NCBI RefSeq assembly: GCF_963924675.1
Contig: NC_089221.1
Coordinates: 141,092,263 to 141,156,262, forward strand
Source: Phocoena phocoena
Taxonomy: Eukaryota > Chordata > Mammalia > Artiodactyla > Phocoenidae
Direction: 5' to 3'
DNA: 64,000 nt
The notes below the pieces were generated by a model. The model was not told where the DNA came from, did not search any database, and worked only from the letters and a program-made list of their open reading frames with translations. Positions 25,546 through 38,240 of the stretch are shown in pieces; within the stretch, counting starts at the first letter, position 1; each line of letters opens with the position of its first letter. The translations under genes and the position numbers were made by a program.

Positions 25546-26130
25546 TATTAATTCATGTATATGTTAATTTAGTCAATATTTATTATCATGACCATAGCCA
25601 TACAATAAATGATACATGCAATAAAAATAAAAATTTCTAAACTAGCTAAAGACACACCGAGGACTTGAATTATTAGGAACTTTTGCTTTCTGTTTCATAA
25701 ATCTATTACAAAATATAATATACTTGAGAGACTAAAACTATTAGTTGAAGAGCCAGTCACAGAAATATGTAAATAGGAAAGAACCTTCTTTGTTTAGCAA
25801 AATAGTTCAGAAAAATCAATCACCCAGAGGCTTGGCCAGGAAAGACCAGGTTTGAGCCAAAAGATGACAATAACTCAAGTGTTTTATATAATAAAGTAAG
25901 AGGAGTTCTGGGTTTCCCAAGCCAGTCCTTTAGAGAGGTGTAAAGGAACCATGGAAGGAGGGAAGGAGAGAAAAGATTGAGAAGACTTGTTCTCTACTTA
26001 GAATATGAGTACTGAGAAATTCCTGAAGGTGGATATGGTTGAGGACTTTTAAAATTAGAAAGTCTAATTTTTCAATTTTATGTTACCTGCATAGTAATGC
26101 AACCCTCCCCTGACTCTGCCTTATTACTGT
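25546..26130. other. Unrecognised non-coding sequence
   Basis: No nameable repeat or gene in this AT-rich stretch following the L1. Confidence 0.5.
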
Positions 26131-26137
26131 AAACAAG

Positions 26138-26305
26138 CAGTTCTCAAAGTGTGATCCTCTGACCAGCAGCCCCAGCATTATGCAGGACCTTGTTAGAAAT
26201 GCCAGTTCTCAGGAGAACCAGAAATTCTGGGGATGGGGCTCAGAAATCTGGGTTCAGCAAGCCCACCAGAGGATTATAATGTGTGCTCAAGTTTGAGAAT
26301 GTCTA
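26138..26305. mobile_element. MER5A-type hAT relic
   Basis: Opens with cagttctcaaagtgtgatcc and closes with gtttgagaatgtc, matching the inverted termini of MER5A. The interior reads in family order: accttgttagaaatgcc, agaaattctggggatgggg, caagcccaccagaggatt. It is a short non-autonomous element with no transposase. Confidence 0.85.
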
Positions 26306-27580
26306 CCCTAAACTTAGCAGAATTCTGCTATTTCCTCAGCCTTGTGTGGTACTTCAGGAAATGAAGAAACTGGGTCACAGTCCAGCAGAGGTGTCATAAG
26401 CAAGAAGTGAGATGCAAAGCAAAGGAAAAGGAATTCGCCCAGGATCAGGGAATGAGTCAACAGCAATGAAGTGTTGAAGTCAATGATACTTGTTCCTCCC
26501 CAGAAACTCCAAAGATATTGTGAGACACTGAGTTTACCAGATTCTGTGATAGGGATTTAAGTTTATAAATCTTAAATGATGGCTTGACTAATGATATTAC
26601 TATAGCATGAAGATGTGGGAAGTAATAAAAACACCTGATAGACATTTAGGAAATTCTCTATTTGAAGAACTTTTTAGACTATTTATAAATAAAAACAATT
26701 ATCAAGTTCCTTTTAATTTCATTGAAAAACCACCTAACCCATTGGAAAACAATTTTCTACAGGAATTGTTTTTGAACTTAGGTATCACTTTATGAGTAGA
26801 AGTAATTCACACATGGGTAGGTAGCTTCTGGTGCTTGGTTTAAATTTAATATAACTTAAAAGTTATAGAATTATCAGTCTTTTTTTTAATGGATTGACAA
26901 TGATGTGTTCTTAAACAGCCCAAAATGGGAGTTATAATTTGGGGAGTGTACAAATCCCAATTGTGGGCTAGGGAACCTACTGAGGTTTGTTTGTGGGGAC
27001 CATTTCCAAATTGGGGATAGACAGTCAAAACCCACGGTAGGATATGCTCTATTGCACAGACAGACACTTACTACATTTACTCAAGAACTTATTTTATGTT
27101 TATCAACCTTCACACTTTGCTCTCCCGTCTCTTGGCTCTACTCTTAGATAAACAGACACTTACTATGCTAGTCAGAATCCATACTGTCTTCTTTTCATAA
27201 ATGCCCCTTGATTTTCATCTGGAGAATCAAAGGATAGAAAATACAACTCGAACTGACCCATGCTCCCCATCTCAATCCATGATCTCTGAAACAGCTAGAC
27301 TCCACCCCACTTTACTTTCCCTTACTGCCCCCTACACACCCAATCACTGCCAGGGTAGGTTCATGACTTGGGTCTAGAGAGTAACACCATCCTATTTGTC
27401 AGTGACAGTGTCTGTCTCAGATAGACTATCTCCTTACAGTGCCAAGATGGCAACCATGAGTTCTAGGTATTATACTCACAGCTTCGAATTAGCGTAAAAA
27501 AATCTTTATTCCCCCAAATAGTTAAAATAAAACCCTAGACATGACTACACTATTCCAAATTGGGGATAGAGAGAATTTGG
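26306..27580. other. Unrecognised sequence with short foldback and repeated 18-mer
   Basis: Contains an imperfect inverted repeat, agcccaaaatggg (26917-26929) against cccaattgtgggct (26956-26969), and an exact 18-bp word ttccaaattggggataga at 27004-27021, found again at 27553-27570. No gene seen. Confidence 0.45.
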
Positions 27581-27713
27581 AAGCCAGAGTTGTTCTTCAG
27601 TGGGCCACTGTATTCCTTCTTACCCTTTCCTACCTCTATCAACACTTAAAAATAGGTCTAACCAAATTTGGTGCTTTCCATCCCAGTGGTCCACTGAAGA
27701 ACAACTGTGGCTT
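27581..27713. repeat. 30-bp-arm inverted repeat
   Basis: Left arm 27581-27610 (aagccagagttgttcttcag...) and right arm 27684-27713 are reverse complements at 28 of 30 positions, with a 73-bp spacer. The arms contain no tandem simple sequence. It could be a remnant of a foldback or terminal-inverted-repeat element, or of a template-switch event; I do not recognise a family. Confidence 0.85.
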
Positions 27714-27793
27714 ACTGTACTTCACCCATACCTGAAGTTAGAACTCTCATAGCACATTCTAGTTTTGTGAATTAAAAAAAAAAAAAAAATCCT

Positions 27794-27985
27794 GGATTTC
27801 CCTGGTGGTGCAGTGGTTGAGAGTCCGCCTGCTAATGCAGGGGACACAGGTTCGTGCCCCGGTCCAGGAAGATCCCACATGCCGCAGAGCGGCTGGGCCC
27901 GTAAGCCATGGCCGCTGAGCCTGCGCGTTCGGAGCCTGTGCTCCGCAACGGGAGAGGCCACAACAGTGAGAGGCCCTCATACCGC

Positions 27986-28004
<19 letters not shown>
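27794..28004 (+). mobile_element. CHR-type SINE (copy 5)
   Basis: Head ggatttccctggtggtgcag, body through ctcataccgc, then an A-tail of about 30. TSD aaaaaaaaatcct at 27781-27793 and ending at 28017; the A-rich repeat leaves a few bases of ambiguity. Reverse-frame translations here are not genes. Confidence 0.95.
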
Positions 28005-28016
<12 letters not shown>

Positions 28017-28017
28017 T

Positions 28018-30116
28018 TAATTGCTTAAGCCAGTTCAAGTTGCATCTTCTAGGATATTCTTCCAATATAAAAGAAACCTACCCAATATGTGACTGAGAAA
28101 GTAGCAGCAAAACCATTGACAGGTTGATTAGGGATTGTGTTTGCTCGTTAGGGATTCTTGAATACAAATTCCACACCGTCGGAGTGAAACAGCTCTGAAG
28201 AACTTCTGTTCCATCTCCCTGAGGTCCCCAACAGGATTTAGCCCCAGTCAATGACAGTATCTGGTTCTTTAATTCATCCTTTTTTGGCTTATTTCCCTTT
28301 CATATCTCACTTTCCTAATTCCTACTTTCCTACCATTGCTCCCGAAATCACCTCCAAAATGAACTTCTTACTCTCAAATCCTTGCCCTGAGTCTGATTCT
28401 GTTATTATGTGGGTGACCAAAGTATTTAATGAAGGTATATAGAATCAGAAAAAGTAACAGGAGGCATAACAGGAGACACAACAACAAAGTTTATGGTAAG
28501 AAAAGCCTGAAAACAATATAATTTAAGTTGGAAAGTTCAGAAGCTAGTCCACACACAGAAAAGCTATGTCTTTAAAAAAAAAAAAAAAAAAAAACCTACT
28601 TAAAAGAGTTTCAATGAGCAGACACCCAAATACACAACCACTCACATTTTAATAAATTATTTTCTAATCCTAAGGATCAATAGGACTGCATTTTTCCCTC
28701 TCCAACAAACTTGTTTGGATATTGTATTCTTCCATAGTTCTGAAATTTGGTCTCTGTAGATAATAAACACTCAATTAAAGAAACTGATTAAAGGCAGCTT
28801 CTATTTTTGCAAAATTATCCAGTAATGTTATCTGTAGTAGAAGGATATACTTTTTTCCAGGAGATAATAATAGAAGAGTTTCAATAAACTTAGGCAAACT
28901 TTGCTATCTAGAATCTTGAAAGAAACTCTCAGGAAACCTCAACTTGAAGCTTAATAGCTTGTGAACCATATGTCTTTCCAGTAACCAGTTTTGCTGGTAA
29001 TTTTCTGCTATAGGACTGATAAGAGTAGGACATGCTGAATTCCCAATTTTTAGGAAGTTGCTGAGAAAATCCAAGAGGAGTAAAAAAGCTCCAATGTATC
29101 TATGTTTAAAGTAAGCAGAGATTTGAATACCTGTCCTCAGGAATAATAGGCTAAATCCTGGATGGGAAACATTCACCAAGGGATAATAACAGCACCAGCA
29201 ACAGGTAAAAAAACTAAACAAAACAAACAAACAAACAAAAAATCCCATCAAACAGTAACATACTGCCCAAAGGAAAAGAAAAGCTTTACTGGGCAACAGG
29301 ACATTAACTGAAAAATGCTCCTCTACCCTGCCCCCTGAAAGTTGGTTAATATTTTACTTTAATTTCAAAATAAGAACATATACCATATCTTCTGCCTCCT
29401 ACAAAAAATAAACCTAGTAATAAAATCTAATTTCAACAGCCAATGACTATCATACTTTCCACTTTGTAATTCCATTACATTTTTTTTACTATCTGCTCTC
29501 TTTAAGTTGGCATGTTGATTTAAAATTCAATGAAAATCTCATTTAAAAATATATTTGGAGGCAATCCAGAGAGGGGGAAGGAGAGAATGACCTGTGGGTG
29601 GTCTAGAATACACTGGATATGATGCTGATGTGGACTTAATCTTTCTGAACACAGCTGCCCCTGATCTGTAGTTTATGTACCCCATTATTCCTGGGACTTG
29701 GATGACACATCTGTCCCCTAAAAGAGAAGGGAAAATCTTAAGATCACAGGGTCTACATGACCATCTCCTTCAGTGACCAGCAATAAAGTCCCAACACTGG
29801 ACATAGTGATTGGTCCCCACCCTGGGATGATCCTAGTCAAGGTTCCAAGCTGAAATCCTGCTCCCTTACAGTGCCTGCATTGAAAATACAGTGTACGTCT
29901 AAAAAGGTTGATTGGTTGGATCAGCCTCATTACATAGCATGCGATATGTGTACACGTGATAAAAAAAGATGAAAGAACTCCAATCTAAGTTGGAAATAAA
30001 TACACAGAGGGACACATTTCACTTAATTCATACTGTCTCTGTGGGAAAGTAAAAGGTAACTATTTCTCTTTTTCACTTTCATAAAGTATATTGTAGCACT
30101 GCTATTAACTTAATGC

Positions 30117-30118
<2 letters not shown>
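28018..30118. other. Unrecognised non-coding sequence
   Basis: A 21-base A-run at 28574-28594 and an AAAC-rich patch at about 29215-29241. The 130-codon minus frame at 28904-29296 is hydrophobic and T-rich at codon level, with no family resemblance; treated as chance. Confidence 0.5.

Positions 30119-30159
<41 letters not shown>
30119..30159. repeat. (CA)n microsatellite
   Basis: An uninterrupted CA dinucleotide run of about 41 bases (20 units). The longest pure simple repeat in the window. Confidence 0.98.
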
Positions 30160-30161
<2 letters not shown>

Positions 30162-31439
30162 GGAAGATTTTAATCCAAAACTAAATCCTTTAAGGGGATG
30201 AAGAGATTGTATTGAAGTATGGAGAAAAAAAATTTAAGTTTGTTCAAAAGAAATTATAGAACAATCACAAACTATTATAAATTAGCTCTCTTTTAAAGGA
30301 CATGAGGCATAAGAAGTTGTAGGTGGTCTAATGCATTTCCTCATGATTGAATTTATACTCTTAAAGACTGGGTAATTTATACTCAGGGAGTGTGCTTGAT
30401 CTTTTATTCAAAAGAGATTGGAATGTTTTTCCCATCATAGAAATGGAGAAAATGAGTCAGAAAACATGGTGTTCCCAAGACCATTATCTATCAGGGAGGA
30501 ATTCATTAAAGTTCTTAACCCAACTATGGTGCAAGGTATAAATGGGAAGGTTTTAGGAATTTTTAACACAGATTTTGGTGTAAGAAATTGATGTATTTTT
30601 TTCAGAATAACTAAGTTATCTGGCCAAGACAAGACCCAAATTCATTCTGGAGATGCTGAAAACTAACTTAAAACATTTTTTTAATGTCAAACGCATCTTA
30701 GTGTTTAGCATAGTTAGTTCAACAAATCTCTAAATTCACCAAGAATTGGAACCTTATACGATTATAGGCATTTCACTGAAACGCTACCACATAATGCTGA
30801 TTTCCATTTAGCACACAAATTTTGGAACAGTGGAAGTAAGCCATGTGGCAAACAACTGCTTGAGAAGGTCACCGTCTTTTAAGTTACTTTAGGGTCCCTA
30901 TGGTAGAGATCTGTGTGAAAATAGTTCCACAAAATTTATCTTGTTTTACTTATACGACTCATTGTGATGCATCATGTTTCTTTTTTAACAGGTTTATCAA
31001 AATGCTCAGAGATATTCTTGATAAGTTATAGTCTCAGCTTTCCTTCTTTTGTATGCTTTCCCTCCCCTTCCCCACTACAACTTAAATATTTTCCATTTTC
31101 CCTGTTTTCATGGTGTGCTTAGTTCTTACTTAATATTTTAATATAAAGTACCTCGTACCCTCTTGGAACAAATACAAAGTAGTCTATTGCTATTGATAAA
31201 GTCATCGATTATCTCTTAGTTGTCATATTATGGCCCCATTTCATACCTTGTTGTTTCTGAAGCATTTCTCTCTTATTCTGTAGCTCTCCTCTCTTAGTTT
31301 TACTCTTAACTCTCTAGTTGTTCATCTCCAGTCTCCTTAAACAACCTATTTTTTCTACTACTTTACTGATATTTCCCAGTGTTCCGACTTTAGCCTTCTT
31401 TTCTTCTTACTCTGTAGGCTGTAGGTAATGTCATAACAT
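30160..31439. other. Unrecognised non-coding sequence
   Basis: AT-rich sequence with no nameable element or gene. Confidence 0.5.
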
Positions 31440-31560
31440 CCTACCCATGCTGTTGGTAACTATTCTCCCATTTTATAAATGAAGAAAGAGATATACAGAG
31501 AAATTTTTAAAATTCCCCAGGGATACATATTCAATAACAATCAGAGCTTATATTTTAACA
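31440..31560 (-). repeat. MIR relic
   Basis: The segment tctcccattttataaatgaag followed by aaagagatatacagagaa resembles the MIR core in reverse (attttacagatgaggaaactgaggcacagagag). Short and diverged. Bases 31561-32639 hold nothing I can name. Confidence 0.5.
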
Positions 31561-32639
31561 ATATTTACATTCCTTCTGCCATACCACATATGTCCCCAGG
31601 ATAGGCTGGGTAACAAAACCCACAATATATCTGTGACTTTGACAATGTTTGTTTTTTGTTTTTGTTGTACGTTACTACCTTTAGTGAAGACCTCTACTTT
31701 ACATTGCTGCTTTCTGGGACCCCAATTGACAGAGGCTTTACCATCTGGAAGGTTGTTGGTTTTAGTGGTAGCGAAAGGAAAATTGAGGAGTTGAGCACCG
31801 GTAATTAAAAATTGAGATGGAGTTGTGAAACACACCTCACGTTTGTTCACATATCCTTGGCTGAAACAACTCATATGGCCGTGATTCCAGAGGATGAAAG
31901 TTTCAGAGAGCCAGGTAATTATGAGTAGAAGTAATGTCTACCACAGTTTCCCTATAAGGTAGAACACTCATCATATATTTGATAACTACAGTGGGATGTT
32001 TTTGGCTACATTCCAATTACTTCTTTCTCAATAGCACCACAGTTATTAGTGGGGTAAGATTTCCTCTCCCATATTTCGTGTGGTCTTACAGGATAGATAC
32101 AAAAGTAAACAGACCCTCCCGGTTACCCTAGTATAAGAGGCAGCCAGATGCAGAACCTAAGCTAAGTTATTCAGGTTATCTGCCACAGGACTTGAGGCCT
32201 GTGGATTGATACAAAAACAGGAGGAAGGATGAAAATATTCATTCTGACAGAGCAAACTGACCCAACCATTGTTGCTAGAATGATCATTGGTCTGGTTCAC
32301 TTTCTAGAGCCCTCTAGAAATCTGTTTCCTAATTCTAAGCAAGTCCCACCTGTTTATTCTGTGAACTCCCACATAGCCATTTCAGTATGTTTCTTTGCAT
32401 AAGGTAGTTATATTCTGTTGCTTAAAACAAAGGAACCTAAACCTATACACACTACTTATTAATATTCTGAAGATACGCACGGATGTAATTAGGATATCCA
32501 AATGTGAAGTTGTAGGATGTATGTGTCTTTATATAAAATTTATAGAATAAGATTCAGAAATAAACTAACAACAGTGTTGATATTAATTTACATAACTTTT
32601 TAAATAATGCAGTGAAAGGTTTCAAGAAACCATAAGAAA

Positions 32640-33070
32640 GCCAATAAGAGCCTCCTAAAGCAGTGTGATGATGCCTTTGCTATGGGATGCTTCAACTCAG
32701 ATTGCTTATTAGCACCTAGGTTAGAATTGGCTTGGTGATAATAAGATAAGCACTTCACTAATACGATTCTGAATGAGCAATTTTCATATTAATGGCTTTT
32801 CCACTGTATTAATGAAAACACAGTTTGCCACCATAATGGGGACATCACTTAAATTAGATCAAAATTGCTAACATGAACAGTGATGTTAATAAAGCAAAGC
32901 TGTTGTATGTGCTAATGGTTCTTCTATTGTATTAACAATGTTCTTATATCCCAAAATTGGTATTACATTTGAAAAAACTGTGTCATTTTATTGACTCCTT
33001 GATAATGTCACTTACTGTATGTGCAAGCCACTGCCATCACATTAACTTTGCATAGATCTGCCAGCAACTG
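32640..33070. other. Repeat-free AT-rich block, possible conserved non-coding element
   Basis: No transposon text is recognised, and the sequence is rich in TAAT/ATTA words such as homeodomain cores. Two related phrases occur about 122 bp apart: taatggcttttccactgtattaa (read in parts, about 32790) and ctaatggttcttctattgtatt (about 32912). Conservation cannot be seen from one sequence, so the regulatory reading is a guess. Confidence 0.25.
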
Positions 33071-33231
33071 AGCAGGAAGTCACAGAGAATGGAAGATTCT
33101 ACACACTGGAACTAAAAAGCAGTATTCTATCGGCGAAGCTTCCTTAATCTGGAACTAGGTTAAGGAAGAGAAAACACTATAAGAAAATGAAAAATTTAAA
33201 CATGAGTCATTTATATAATGACATTTATTTC

Positions 33232-33648
33232 TGTTTTAGTTTACTAGGGCTGCTGTAACAAAGTGCCACAGACTGGGTGGCTAAACAACAGAAATTTATT
33301 TTCTCACAGGCCTGGAAGCTAGAAGTTTGAGATCAGTGTCAGCAGAGTTGGTTCTTTCTGACAGCCATAAGGGAAGGATCTGTTCCAAGACTCTCTCCTT
33401 GGCTTAGAGATGGCCATCTTCTCCCTGTGTCTTCACTTACTCTTCCCTGTATGCATCTATGTGTCCAAATCTCCTCTTCTTTTAATGTCATTAGACATAT
33501 TGGATTAAGGCCTACCCTAATGACCTTATTTTAACCTAATTACCTCTGTAAATATACTATGTCCAAATATGGTCATATTCTGAGGTATTAGGATTTACAA
33601 TTTCAACATAGGAATTTTGTGAAGAGGGACACAATTCAGTATATAACT
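33232..33648 (-). mobile_element. MLT1-type LTR (MaLR/ERVL), solo
   Basis: Reads as a reverse-oriented MLT1 LTR in order: tttactagggctgctgtaac, acagactgggtggctaaac, tggccatcttctccctgtgt, attggattaaggcctaccc, taatgacc, and gggacacaattcagtatata. No internal retroviral region is attached, so it is a solo LTR. Old, with small deletions. Confidence 0.92.
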
Positions 33649-35439
33649 TCCCTAAGTTTTAATTTTCCAGGCATGTACAAAAATGTATGTATGAAACATT
33701 TAAGTTTAGCACAGAAAATATTACCAGGTTACTTATAATTATTTAAGGTGTTCTGATTTATACTGCATATAAACATCCCCCAAACTGAGCTTGAACATGA
33801 AATCAGGTAACTGTGGTGAAGTATTTAGCTCACTACTCACATAGCAAAAGAAAACTGAAGGTTACTATCAATAGTAGTAATAACAGCTGTACTATGTGTG
33901 TGTACAGGAAAGGAAACCCAAAAAGAGGAAACATTTAAATGATAGGTGGTATCATCTCATTTAGTTTTATAGATATTTCTGTTCCCTGGAATGTAAATTC
34001 TTACTGGGTTAAATTCAACAACAACAAAACAAATAAACAAAAAGCCCCAAACAAAAAAACTCCTAATATTATTAAGAATAACATTCATTCAATTAGACAA
34101 ATATTTAATGGGCACTTAGTATGTGCCTGACACTGTTCTCAATAATGGGCAAAAGGAGTCAGTAAAAGTCCACACAGTAAGATCTTTTAAATACTTTAAA
34201 TATATGCTGGTATTTCTTCATATTGTTAGGATTAAAAAGAATCACCACAGAACTATTTAATTTTAAATATGTTGCCAGCCTTAGTTTGAAACTAAGACTC
34301 AGTTTGAAAGTAATTCATAAGACTTAATTGCTATTTAGCTAAAGAGAATACATATTCTGACTTATTCTATTCCATTCTATTCTAATAAACTTTGAGCTAT
34401 CTGAGAAATCTCAATATGCTGGTGTTTAATATTTGAAGTCTTGTCAATGAAGGCAAAATAACCTATTTTTTTGCTTCAGAATAAGTGGCTGAATAACTAT
34501 CTCTTCTGAACACCTCTTTACCTAAAGCTTTGAAAGATGAAATCAATAATTAAGTCTTTAAAACAATTTGTTTTAGCTCTTTCCCTTCCAACATTTTATC
34601 TGTCCTGATGAAAGTAAAAAATGAAATGGCTTTTAACATTATTTCTTTCATTTCTAATTCTTTTCTATTTTATACAATCTGGGGATATTACCAAATAATT
34701 TAAAATGGCACAAAAACAACACCAGGATGAAGAAAGGAGAACTTAATTTATAAACTGAAAAATCAGAACAATCATAATATTATAATATAGATTTTCAGTT
34801 GATTTTAAGCTATGTTTTTATGCAAATCAGTAGCCAATATACATCTTTTTAGTAATGTAATTGATATTTTACAAAATTTTTATCATTAATACCTGTGGAG
34901 AATTAGTATAGTGCTTTCCTAGTTCACAGGAAAGATCTTGGTTATTGACTGGACTCAGTAACTTGTATCAACCTATATAAAACACTTGTAATTTGAAAAA
35001 ACTGGATGCAAGCTGTTTACTTGTGAAATGATATAACGTAACATAATCCTCAAAGCATGTACTTGAATATAGTGCATATGTATTTGCATAGTAATGAATC
35101 CACAAAATAAAGTATAAGGAATTAAGTGAAAGCTAAAAATGAAATAAGATATTGCCAAAAAGAAAACCTGTGGTTGCATCACATTAAATTTAAATAGAAA
35201 CTCTTCCTTTGAAACTCATTCTAAATGCATTTTTGTACTTAAAGAAAAAAGTATTTAGAGAAAATATTTTCTAATCAGGGTGTGACAAAAAGTATTATAA
35301 TTGCACATGATATTCCTGACTGGAATAAGAATTAATAAATGTCTTAACTAATAATATTTTTCATTAATAAAGTCCTTCCTTTCATAAAGCATTTTCATAT
35401 GTAAAATGAAACAAAAGAAAAGAAATACATCTACAGAAC
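33649..35439. other. Mostly unrecognised sequence
   Basis: A short stretch at about 34083-34140 (caattagacaaatatttaatgg ... tgcctgacactgttct, read in parts) resembles the widespread 'cattcaacaaatatttattgagc' type of old mammalian repeat. The rest is AT-rich and unnamed. Confidence 0.4.
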
Positions 35440-35660
35440 ATTCATTATACTCTAGTATCTGCCTTGGCTTTTTACATGCATTATCATTTAATTTTCATAT
35501 CTCTGTAAGACAAAAACAATCCTCAGTTTCTAGATCAGAAAATCAGGCACAGAGAGATTAAATCACTTTCTCAAAGTCACACAACTAGTAAGTGAAAGTA
35601 TAGTGGGTTTAATCTTGGCAGCCTCAGTCCAGAGCTGGAGCCCCAAACCATTAAACCATG
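35440..35660 (-). repeat. MIR
   Basis: Reverse MIR landmarks: tagatcagaaaatcaggcac, agagagattaaatcac, tctcaaagtcacacaactag, taagtg. Bases 35661-36189 hold nothing I can name. Confidence 0.8.
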
Positions 35661-37309
35661 TTGTCTCTATGCTGTACTCATGTACTACCTCTATTGATCC
35701 TCAGGAAAAGCCTGTAACATTGTTATGAGTTGATATTACAGTAAACTCTTGCAGATAATTTTTGAATCTTCTCCATGTCACACAGTAAACAGTAGCGCCC
35801 ACTTTGGTAAAACCTTGTTGGTCTAGATGCTTGACAAAGTAGCCTATCTAGTCAGCATGATTCTTCCCTTATGCTCAGGGTTCAATGTACAGATATTTCC
35901 CTAAAATGTTTCATATACTCCAGGTCCTAAGCTTTGAGATCTGTATTACAGAGTGATCTACACAGAATATCATTTCAAATCTCCAGAATCACTTCAAGGC
36001 ACCTCAAATTTTACATGGACATATAAACAAAGGGATGCTTTGTACTATCTTATAACACCAAACACTGAATGGGACACTGTAAGATCATTTTCTTTGTACC
36101 TATAAAAGTCTTTGTTCCCTACCCCCAGGCCTTTCAGAAATACATGTCAACAAAGCTTGAACAGAACCTGAGAAGTAAAAGTGATGTATCAAAATAGGGG
36201 GCACGATCAAGTTGGTGGAGTGGGAGGACACAGAACTCAACTCCCTCCAGGAGCACATCAAAAATACATCTACATGTGGAGCAATTCTCACTGAAAACTA
36301 ACTGGAGACTGGCAGAAAGAGTCTTCTACAACCAAGGCTGTAAGAAATATCCACATGGAATTGGTGTCAAGGGAAAAGAAGCCATCAAGTCAAGACCTGT
36401 GCCCCCGAGATGGAACTCAGGAGGGGGATTACATGGGCAGAGATCCGCCCTGGTGAGTGAGTGGTCTGAGCCACATATTGGGCTCTCCAGTGCTGGAATC
36501 TAACACCAGGAAGATAAAGTCCCCTTGGCTGGTTGGAGGGCTGGTGAGACTAATAGGAAGGCTGTGGGAAGCCTGGACTCTGCCCATGAGGAACACAGGC
36601 ATGCTTCGTTACTCCCGACGCAAGGTACAGAGGGTGAATTGAAACTGCACAGGACATTGGCCAGTTTCCTGCAACTGCCCAGGCACCTCAGCCTGAGCTG
36701 AGTGCCCACTTTGGTCCCACTTGCTTCACCACGCAGGTCCACACTAGGGCAAGGGCTACAGGGGCCAAGGGGAGAGCTCCATTGTGAGGGACAATGCAAC
36801 TCAGGCCTGAAGTGGCATCTCAGCTGGTGGGAGGGCAGCCATTACTGGTGCTTACTGAGGCAGCTATCAGAAATGGTCCTGGGCCCTGACAGCAGCCAGG
36901 GCCACCAAAACCCACACTCAAACCCATGCCAAACACCTGCACCAGCCCCTCTTGCTCCAGCACTGCTCCCCTCTAGGGTGAGGGTGCCAGTGCTAGGAGG
37001 GGAGAGACCACACACTTAAAGGGAATGGAGCCAGCCTGGACCCACCCTCAGGGCTTCTGCTCCAGCAACTTACTACCTACCCCTATCCCCAATAGGGTGG
37101 TGCTGGCTATTGAGCAGAGGAAAAGCCTTGGCTCATACCTGGCTCTAGCTCTAGCCACTCCATCTCCAGCCCTACCTCCTAGCCAGGTGATAGCAACCTA
37201 GGGAAAGACATGACTCATGCTCATGTCAGATCCATGTCTCCCACCAAAGCCACTGGGCACATGCAGACTGTATGGGGATATTCCCACATAAGAACAACCC
37301 TTCAAGACT

Positions 37310-38240
37310 GCAGTAGGTGACTTTTTCACCTAATTTGATAGAGACAGAGAAAGTTAAGCAAAATAAGAGAGGGAATTTGTTTCAATTGGAAGAAGAAGAA
37401 AAAACTGCTGGAAAAACAACTAATGAAACAGAAATAAATAACTCACCAGAGAAAGAGTTCAAAGCATTGTAAGTAAGAATGCTAACTAAATTAGGGAAAA
37501 GAATAAATGAACACAGTGAGAATTTAAACAACTAGAACTAGAGATAAATATAAAAAGAACCAGTCAGAACTGAAAATACAATAACTGAAATGAAAGACAT
37601 ACTAGAAGGGATTAACATAGATTAGGTGATACAGAAGACCTCATACATGATCTAGAAGATAGAATATTGGACCCAGACAGAGCAGCATAAAGAAAAACAG
37701 ATTTTAAAAAAAGAGAAGAGTTTAAGGGACCTCTAGGACAACATCAAGCATACTAAAATTCACATTACATGGCTCCCAGAAGGAGAAGAGAGAAAGAGGT
37801 CAAAAATGTTTGATGAAATTATGGCTGAAAACCTCCCAAACCTGAGGAAGGAAAACAAGATATCCAGGTACAGGAAGCACAGAGGGTCCCAAACAAGATG
37901 AACCCAAACAAACCCACATCAAGACATAATTATAATTAAAATGGCAAGTATTAAAGAGGGAATTCTAAAGGCAGCAAGAGAACCACAAAGAGCCATGTAC
38001 AAGGGAACCCCATAAAATTATAAACTGATTTTTCTGCAGAAACTTTGCAGGCCAGAAGGGAGTGGCATCATATATTTTAAGTGTTGAAAGGGAAAAAACA
38101 TACAACCTTGGATACTCTACCCAGCAAGACTATGACTTAGAATACAAGGAGAGATAAAGAACTTTTCAGGAAAGCAAAAATTTAAAATATTCATCAATAC
38201 TGAATCAACTCTAAAAGAAATGTTAAAGGATTTTCTATAA
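37310..38240 (+). pseudogene. L1 ORF1 pseudogene (older L1)
   Basis: Nucleotide text follows the L1 ORF1 order: a charged coiled-coil-coding part, then segments equivalent to the conserved RNA-binding region (for example ctttgcaggccagaagggagtgg near 38042 and tactctacccagcaagac near 38113, as at 50487 and 50550). No frame stays open beyond a few dozen codons. It was once the RNA-binding chaperone of the L1 particle and is now dead. Confidence 0.75.

Noticed and set aside
28574..28594. A-run as the tail of a processed pseudogene
   Set aside because: No recognisable coding text upstream and no flanking direct repeat.
36702..37019. GC-rich stretch at 36.4-37.1 kb as a CpG-island promoter or exon
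   Set aside because: It is the 5'UTR of the older L1 and holds few CpGs.
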